Positions 59,267-64,000 of a DNA stretch of 64,000 nucleotides are shown in pieces. The DNA comes from Actinokineospora terrae (lineage in GTDB: Bacteria; Actinomycetota; Actinomycetes; Mycobacteriales; Pseudonocardiaceae), in NCBI RefSeq assembly GCF_900111175.1, contig NZ_FOGI01000008.1, forward strand, positions 372,001 to 436,000, written 5' to 3'. The notes beneath the pieces are model-generated. The model was not told the origin of the DNA and made no database searches. It worked only from the letters and a program-made list of their open reading frames with translations. Each line of letters begins with the position of its first letter. Position 1 is the stretch's first letter. Made by a program: the position numbers and the translations under genes.

Positions 59267-59968
59267 GTGCGGCGAGCGCAGTCGAGGGCAACGGCGGCCA
59301 ACCAGCGCGGCTACTCCGGGGACGAGGTCGCGGGCTACCTGCGCGACCCCTACCACCGGCTGCGCCTCGACCACGCGCTCGACCTGCTCATCGGCCACCT
59401 CGACCCCGGCGCCCTGGTGGCCGACCTGGGCGCGGGCGGCGGGGAGGTCACCGCGCTGATCGCCGGGGCGGGCCTGCGCCCGATCGCCTGCGACGTCGTG
59501 CACGACGCGTGCCGGGCCGCCGGGTGCCCCGCGGTGCGGCTCGACGTCGGCGAGGTGCTGCCGTTCCGCTCGGGGTCGCTCGACGGGGTGCTCGCCGGGG
59601 AGATCATCGAGCACGTCTACGACCCGGCGCTGCTGCTGCGCGAGTGCCACCGGGTGCTGCGCCCCGGCGGGATCCTGGTGCTGACCACGCCGAACCTGGC
59701 CCCCGCGCAGGACCGCCTCCGCTTCCTGCTCGGCCGCGCGCCCCGCCAGGTGGACCCGTTCCACGAGTACCTGCACCTGCACATCCGCCCGTTCACCTAC
59801 CCGCTGCTGGCCACCGGCCTCCGCCAGGCCGGGTTCACCCCGTCGCCGCCGCGCTCCAACCAGGTCATCTGGCGCACCCGCCGCCGCGAGTACCGCTCCA
59901 CCCGGGCCGCCCACCACTGGCCCACCCTCGGCGGCTCCCTCATCGTCGCGGGTGTGCGGGGGTGTTGA
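59267..59968 (+). CDS. Class I SAM-dependent methyltransferase (second)
   Basis: A 233-aa protein from GTG 59267. Motif I LVADLGAGGGEVTALIAGAG (about 51-70), acidic ACDVVHDA, DGVLAGEIIEHVYDPALLLRECHRVLRPGGILVLTTPN (motifs II-III). Methyltransferase_11/23-type core. The C-terminal HPFTYPLLATGLRQAGFTP suggests a lipid, sugar or quinone substrate. Convergent with the NACHT gene at 59985 (16-nt gap). Confidence 0.85.
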   Translation: MRRAQSRATAANQRGYSGDEVAGYLRDPYHRLRLDHALDLLIGHLDPGALVADLGAGGGEVTALIAGAGLRPIACDVVHDACRAAGCPAVRLDVGEVLPFRSGSLDGVLAGEIIEHVYDPALLLRECHRVLRPGGILVLTTPNLAPAQDRLRFLLGRAPRQVDPFHEYLHLHIRPFTYPLLATGLRQAGFTPSPPRSNQVIWRTRRREYRSTRAAHHWPTLGGSLIVAGVRGC

Positions 59969-59984
59969 GCCTGGCGCGGGCATG

Positions 59985-62900
59985 TCAGAAGGGTTCGGTG
60001 AGGGGGACGGCGCGGACCTCGCGCAGGACCGTGTCCAGTTCGCCCACCTCGAACCGGCACAGGCCGACCGCGTGCCAGAACTCGCCGCTCGGTGGGCCGT
60101 CCACTTTGTAGCGGCCGTCCGGGGTCACCGCGGCCCAGGCCTCGGGGAGGCCGATCATCGTCAGGCCGAGGGTGCGGCGGGGGATGTTCCAGAGGCGGGT
60201 GGTGCCGTCCGCGGAGCCGCTGGCGAGGGTGGTGCCGTCCGGGCTGAAGGCGAGGGAGAGGACGCGGCGGCTGTGGCCGGGCATCCTGGCCAGGGAGGTG
60301 CCGGTCTCGGTGTCCCACAGGTAGATGACGGCGTCGTCACCCGCGGCGGCGAGCACGCGGCCGTCCGGGCTGAACGCGCAGCACCAGAGCTTGCCGCGTT
60401 GGGCGGGCAGCACACGGAGGCGGGCGTGGTCGGCGACGCGCCACAGGACCGCCGTGCCGTCGTTGCTGACGCTGGCCAGGAGTCGGCCATCGGCGGTGAA
60501 ACGAACGTCGTAGACGCGGTCGGTGTGGCCGTCGAGGGTCGCCAGGCAGGCGCCGGTCTCGCGGTCGAACAGGCGGACCTTGGTGTCGTCGCAGCCGGTG
60601 GCCACCAGGGACCCGTCCGGGCTGAAGACGATCGAGCGGACCCGGCCGCGGTGTTCGAGCAGGGCCAGGACCTCCCGGCCGGTCGCCTGCCACCACAGCC
60701 GCACCGTGTCGTCGTCGTTCGCCGTCGCCAGCACCTCCCCGTCCGGGGCGAACGCGCTGGCCCACACGTACTCGGTCTCCACGTCCAGCTCCTGGTCGGC
60801 GCGCCAGGTGCTCAGGTGCCACAGGTGCACGCCGCCGTCGTTGCTCGGGGTGGCCAGCAGCGGCCGCACCGGGTTGAACACGGCGCCGGTCAGCTGGTCG
60901 TCGCGGCCGGTCAGCACCCGCAGCTGCCTGCCGGTGCCCGGGTCCCACACCCGCACGACGCCGTCGTTGCCCGCGGCAGCCAGCAGGTCGCCGTCGCGGT
61001 TGAAGTGGACCTGGACGACGCGGCGGCCGTGGCCGTGCAGTTCGTGGCGCTGCCTGCCGGTGGCCGGGTCCCACAGCCGGATCGCGCCGTCGCGCCCGGT
61101 CGTGGCCAGCTGCGCGGAGTCGGCGCGGAACGCCAGCGGCCACACCGCGCCCCGGTGCGCGAGCACCTCGTGCGTCTCCTGCCCGGACGCGGTGTCCCAC
61201 ACCCGCAGCGTGCCGTCGCTGTCGCCGCTGGCCAGCGTGCGGCCGTCCGGGCTGAAGGCCAGGTGGTACACGGCGGTGGCGTGCCGGTGCTGCAGCGGCG
61301 CGCCGGTGGCCCGCCCGTGCCGCGGCACCGTCCACAGCCGCACCGACCCGGCGGTGTCGCCGCTGGCCAGCACGTCGTGCTCGGGGTGGAACACGGCTGC
61401 GTAGACGTGCTCGGTGTGCCCGTCGAGCCGGTGCGCCTCGGCGCCGGACTGGACGTCCCACACCCGCAGGTACGCGTGCTGACCGGCGGCGGCGAGCAAC
61501 CGGCCATCGGCGTTGAACGACAGCGTGTAGACCGCCGACCCCGGGCTGGCCAGCACGTGCCGCTCGGCGCCGGTGTCGAGGTCCCAGAGCCGCACCGCGC
61601 CGGACTCGTCCGCGGTCGCCAGCAGCGGGTCGGTCGGGTGGAACGCCAGCGCCCACACCCGTTCCACGTGCCCGTCGAACCGGTGCACGACCTCGCCGGC
61701 GGGCACGGTGCGGACCACGACGGTGCCCGCGTTGTCCCCGTAGGCGACCAGCCCGCCGTCCGGTGAGATCAGCAGCGGCCAGATCGGCGCGGTGTGCTCG
61801 ACGCCGTCGGCGACGACCTTGGTCTGCTCCCCCGTCGCCGGGTCCCAGAACCGCACCGTCCCGTCCGCGGCGGCGGTGACCAGCGCGCTGCCCGGCGGGC
61901 CGAAGTCGACCGCGTAGACCCGGTCCAGGTGGCCGTTGAGGGTGCGCAGCGGCAGGCCCTTCTCGGTGTCGCACAGCAGCACGCCGCCGTCGCCGCTGCC
62001 GACCGCGAGCAGCGACCCGTCCGGGCTGTAGGCCAGCGGGCTGGGAAGCCTGCCGTCCTCGAAGCCGAACTGGACGCCGACGCTGGCGGGCCGCAACCCG
62101 GTCAGCACCGGCTGCCCCGGCGCCACGGCCGCGGCCCGCAGCTCGGGCGCCGCCCACAGCTCGCGGTCGGCGTCGACGTTGATCAACGCGGCCCTGGCCC
62201 AGGTGCTGCCGGTGACGACGGCGCCGCGCAGGTCGGTCTCGACCAGCCGCGCCCCCGTCAGGTCGGCGTCGGTGAGGTCGGCGTCGCGCAGCACCGCCTG
62301 GTCGAGCCGGGTGCGGTGCAGCCTCGCGCCGCGCAGCACGGCCCTGGACAGCTTGGTGCCGATGAGCAGCGCGTCGGTCAGGTCCGCGCCGGTGAGGTCG
62401 ACGCCGGACAGGTCGCGTTGGGACAGGTCCTCGCCGCGCAGCACGGCCTCGCGCATGTCGGTCTTGGCCGGGGCGCTGAGCCGTTTGCTGATCTTGAGCG
62501 CGTTGGCCGCGGTGACCGGGTCGCCGCCGGGGCGCGCGGCCCACAGCAGCAGGCGCCTCGGTTCGGCCAGGTCGCACAGGAAGTCCACGGTCGGCTGGGA
62601 GAGCTTGCGGCGGCCGAGCAGCGCGGGTCGGCCGTCGCCGGTGGCCAGTTGGCGGGCGATCTCCCTGGCCAGCAGGTATTCGGCGACCGAGCTGTGGATG
62701 AAGCCGAACAGGCCGTCCTCGGTGCGCACCAGCAGGCTGCCCGCGCCGACGGCGTGCGTGGCCTGCTGGGGTGACAGCGGCGCCTCGGCGAGCCCGGCCA
62801 ACGCCTCCGCGACCTCGGCGACGTCGTCGAGGCGCAGCAGCACGTCGTTGGACTCCCACACGCGCAACGCGAGCGTGGTGACCGCGGACCACATCTCGGG

Positions 62901-64000
62901 GAGAGTCAGGCCTGCCTGTGAGCCGGGCGGGTTGGCGCGGTCGTGCTCGTGCGTGAGCCAGGACGTCAGGATCTCTTCATAGAGGCTCGCGGCGCTGATG
63001 GTGTCGCGGGCGGCCACGGCGGCGAGGCGTTCGGCGTCGAGGCCGACGACGAAGCTGAGCATCCGCGGGTTGCGCGAGAGGCCGCCGAGGTCGTCGACCC
63101 GGTTGATCAGCTCGATGCGCTCCCTGGCGACCTCCTCGTCGTTGGCGTAGCGGTTGGCCACGTAGGCGTCGACCTGCTGGTCGGTGAAGTCCTCCAGCAG
63201 CAGGATGCGGCGCTGGGCCAGCGCGCCGACCTGCTGGCCGAGCGCGGTGCGGACCTGGTCGTCGTTCTGGAAGTGCTGGGTGCGGCTGGTGACGACGATC
63301 TTGGCGCGGTCCTCGGCGGCGGCGAGCAGGGTGGTGAGGTGCTCGGCGGCGCGGTCGTAGCTGACCCGGCTGGCCAGCTCGTCGAACCCGTCGAACAGCA
63401 GCACGACCCGGCCCTGGCGCAGCAGGTAGCGGAAGGCGCGCAGGTCGATGCGGGACTCGCCGTGGTTGGCCAGGTGCGCGGCGACCAGGCCGTCGACGCT
63501 GTGCGCCTTGTCCAGCGCGTGCAGCTCGATCAGGATCGGCGAGACCCCGGGCAGCTTGGCGGGCAGCGTCATCGCCAGGGTGCGCATGGCGAAGGTCTTG
63601 CCCCGGCCGAAGTCGCCCATCAGCAGCACGAACCGGCCCTCGTCGGCGGCGAGCAGGTCGACCAGTTCGCCGACCACGTCCTCGCGCACGCCCGCGTCGG
63701 ACGCCGCGGCGCCCTCGGTCTCGCGGAACCGCTGCGGGACGTACAGCTCCGGCGGGTACACGCGGTCCTGCCGCAACCGCTCGGTCTGCGCCTTGACGTA
63801 CCCGCGCAGGTCGAGCAGCCCCTGGAACTCGATGAAACTGCGCAGCCGGATGCCATCGCGCAGCGCGGCCGCCCGCAGGGTGACGCCGGGGTTGGGCCCC
63901 TGGTAGACCAGCTCGGAGGTCAGGTCCTCGGCGTTGCGCCTGCGCACCGTGGCCAGCGCGGCCACGTCCGCCGCGGTCGGCTCCCCGACGTGCGCGGCGA
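59985..64000 (-). CDS. NACHT-pentapeptide-WD40 protein (N-terminus probably beyond the window)
   Basis: A GTG at 63965 gives 1326 aa, but the frame stays open upstream to the window edge with coding-like text (VGEPTAADVAAL), so the true N-terminus is probably outside. Residue numbers below count from that GTG. The NACHT ATPase has Walker A GDFGRGKT (117-124) and Walker B VVLLFDGFDE (187-196). Pentapeptide repeats (LSGVDLTGADLTDALL) fill about 505-600, and 15 WD40 repeats run to about residue 1270, ending LPEAWAAVTPDGRYKVDG. This is a STAND-type protein; relatives act in signalling or phage defence. The missing N-terminal effector domain would decide. Confidence 0.85.
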   Translation of the reverse strand, partial: AAHVGEPTAADVAALATVRRRNAEDLTSELVYQGPNPGVTLRAAALRDGIRLRSFIEFQGLLDLRGYVKAQTERLRQDRVYPPELYVPQRFRETEGAAASDAGVREDVVGELVDLLAADEGRFVLLMGDFGRGKTFAMRTLAMTLPAKLPGVSPILIELHALDKAHSVDGLVAAHLANHGESRIDLRAFRYLLRQGRVVLLFDGFDELASRVSYDRAAEHLTTLLAAAEDRAKIVVTSRTQHFQNDDQVRTALGQQVGALAQRRILLLEDFTDQQVDAYVANRYANDEEVARERIELINRVDDLGGLSRNPRMLSFVVGLDAERLAAVAARDTISAASLYEEILTSWLTHEHDRANPPGSQAGLTLPEMWSAVTTLALRVWESNDVLLRLDDVAEVAEALAGLAEAPLSPQQATHAVGAGSLLVRTEDGLFGFIHSSVAEYLLAREIARQLATGDGRPALLGRRKLSQPTVDFLCDLAEPRRLLLWAARPGGDPVTAANALKISKRLSAPAKTDMREAVLRGEDLSQRDLSGVDLTGADLTDALLIGTKLSRAVLRGARLHRTRLDQAVLRDADLTDADLTGARLVETDLRGAVVTGSTWARAALINVDADRELWAAPELRAAAVAPGQPVLTGLRPASVGVQFGFEDGRLPSPLAYSPDGSLLAVGSGDGGVLLCDTEKGLPLRTLNGHLDRVYAVDFGPPGSALVTAAADGTVRFWDPATGEQTKVVADGVEHTAPIWPLLISPDGGLVAYGDNAGTVVVRTVPAGEVVHRFDGHVERVWALAFHPTDPLLATADESGAVRLWDLDTGAERHVLASPGSAVYTLSFNADGRLLAAAGQHAYLRVWDVQSGAEAHRLDGHTEHVYAAVFHPEHDVLASGDTAGSVRLWTVPRHGRATGAPLQHRHATAVYHLAFSPDGRTLASGDSDGTLRVWDTASGQETHEVLAHRGAVWPLAFRADSAQLATTGRDGAIRLWDPATGRQRHELHGHGRRVVQVHFNRDGDLLAAAGNDGVVRVWDPGTGRQLRVLTGRDDQLTGAVFNPVRPLLATPSNDGGVHLWHLSTWRADQELDVETEYVWASAFAPDGEVLATANDDDTVRLWWQATGREVLALLEHRGRVRSIVFSPDGSLVATGCDDTKVRLFDRETGACLATLDGHTDRVYDVRFTADGRLLASVSNDGTAVLWRVADHARLRVLPAQRGKLWCCAFSPDGRVLAAAGDDAVIYLWDTETGTSLARMPGHSRRVLSLAFSPDGTTLASGSADGTTRLWNIPRRTLGLTMIGLPEAWAAVTPDGRYKVDGPPSGEFWHAVGLCRFEVGELDTVLREVRAVPLTEPF

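Overview
High-GC actinobacterial DNA, probably from a Pseudonocardiales-type filamentous actinomycete. The reasons are very high GC at third codon positions, many GTG starts, stop/start overlaps (ATGA, GTGA, TGATG), an Acg-type nitroreductase, and repeated secreted S8 proteases. The genus is an inference; no rRNA or other taxonomic marker is present.

Layout. (1) 1-8884 is the end of an actinomycete integrative and conjugative element (AICE). A long minus-strand operon of mostly tiny, translationally coupled genes encodes an FtsK-like DNA translocase (cut by the left edge), a DUF2637 membrane protein, several Cys-rich mini-proteins, a RapZ C-terminal-like protein, an RRQRL-type zinc protein, a DUF3307-like membrane protein and a Nudix (Pif-like) protein. 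A KorSA-like GntR repressor faces it across an operator region. Beyond lie a GNAT gene, a 330-bp palindrome-rich repeat island and a tRNA 3' fragment that looks like the chromosomal attachment site. (2) 9345-15098 holds an antibiotic-phosphotransferase pseudogene, an EcsC-family gene and a lactococcin-972-type bacteriocin operon (prepeptide, two FtsX-like membrane proteins, ATPase). (3) 15095-21014 is the most striking region: a candidate ribosomally made, modified peptide (RiPP) cluster. A 48-aa precursor ends in two identical 12-residue repeats and is translationally coupled to a JmjC/cupin Fe(II)/2-oxoglutarate oxygenase. A prolyl-oligopeptidase, an ABC exporter and an IS630-like helix-turn-helix protein sit beside it. 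(4) 21066-26522 is a MacB-type efflux module (permease, ATPase, adaptor, small exported protein) with a divergent two-component system. (5) 26761-29016 has a flavin reductase, a CBS-domain protein and an Acg-like nitroreductase around a palindrome-rich divergent promoter. (6) 29119-42889 is a secreted-protease region: three S8 subtilases, one S1 trypsin-like protease, LexA, and two giant LuxR-type ATPase regulators, each divergent from a subtilase. (7) 43489-55192 has signalling genes (NarL-type pair, GAF/PAS kinase, hybrid kinase), small membrane/secreted proteins, an exported alpha/beta hydrolase, a glycosyltransferase and a repeat-rich non-coding stretch. (8) 55831-64000 has an HD phosphohydrolase, two methyltransferases, a FAD oxidoreductase, a HAD phosphatase and a NACHT/pentapeptide/WD40 protein that appears to run off the right edge.

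How the parts work together. The AICE genes plausibly handle conjugative transfer, its repression and recipient immunity. The lactococcin-972 operon carries its own export/immunity machinery. In the RiPP cluster the likely order is precursor synthesis, oxygenase modification of the repeats, cytosolic proteolysis and ABC export. The protease region looks like duplicated regulator/exoenzyme pairs for extracellular protein degradation. All functions are inferred from sequence motifs and gene order; no database search was run.
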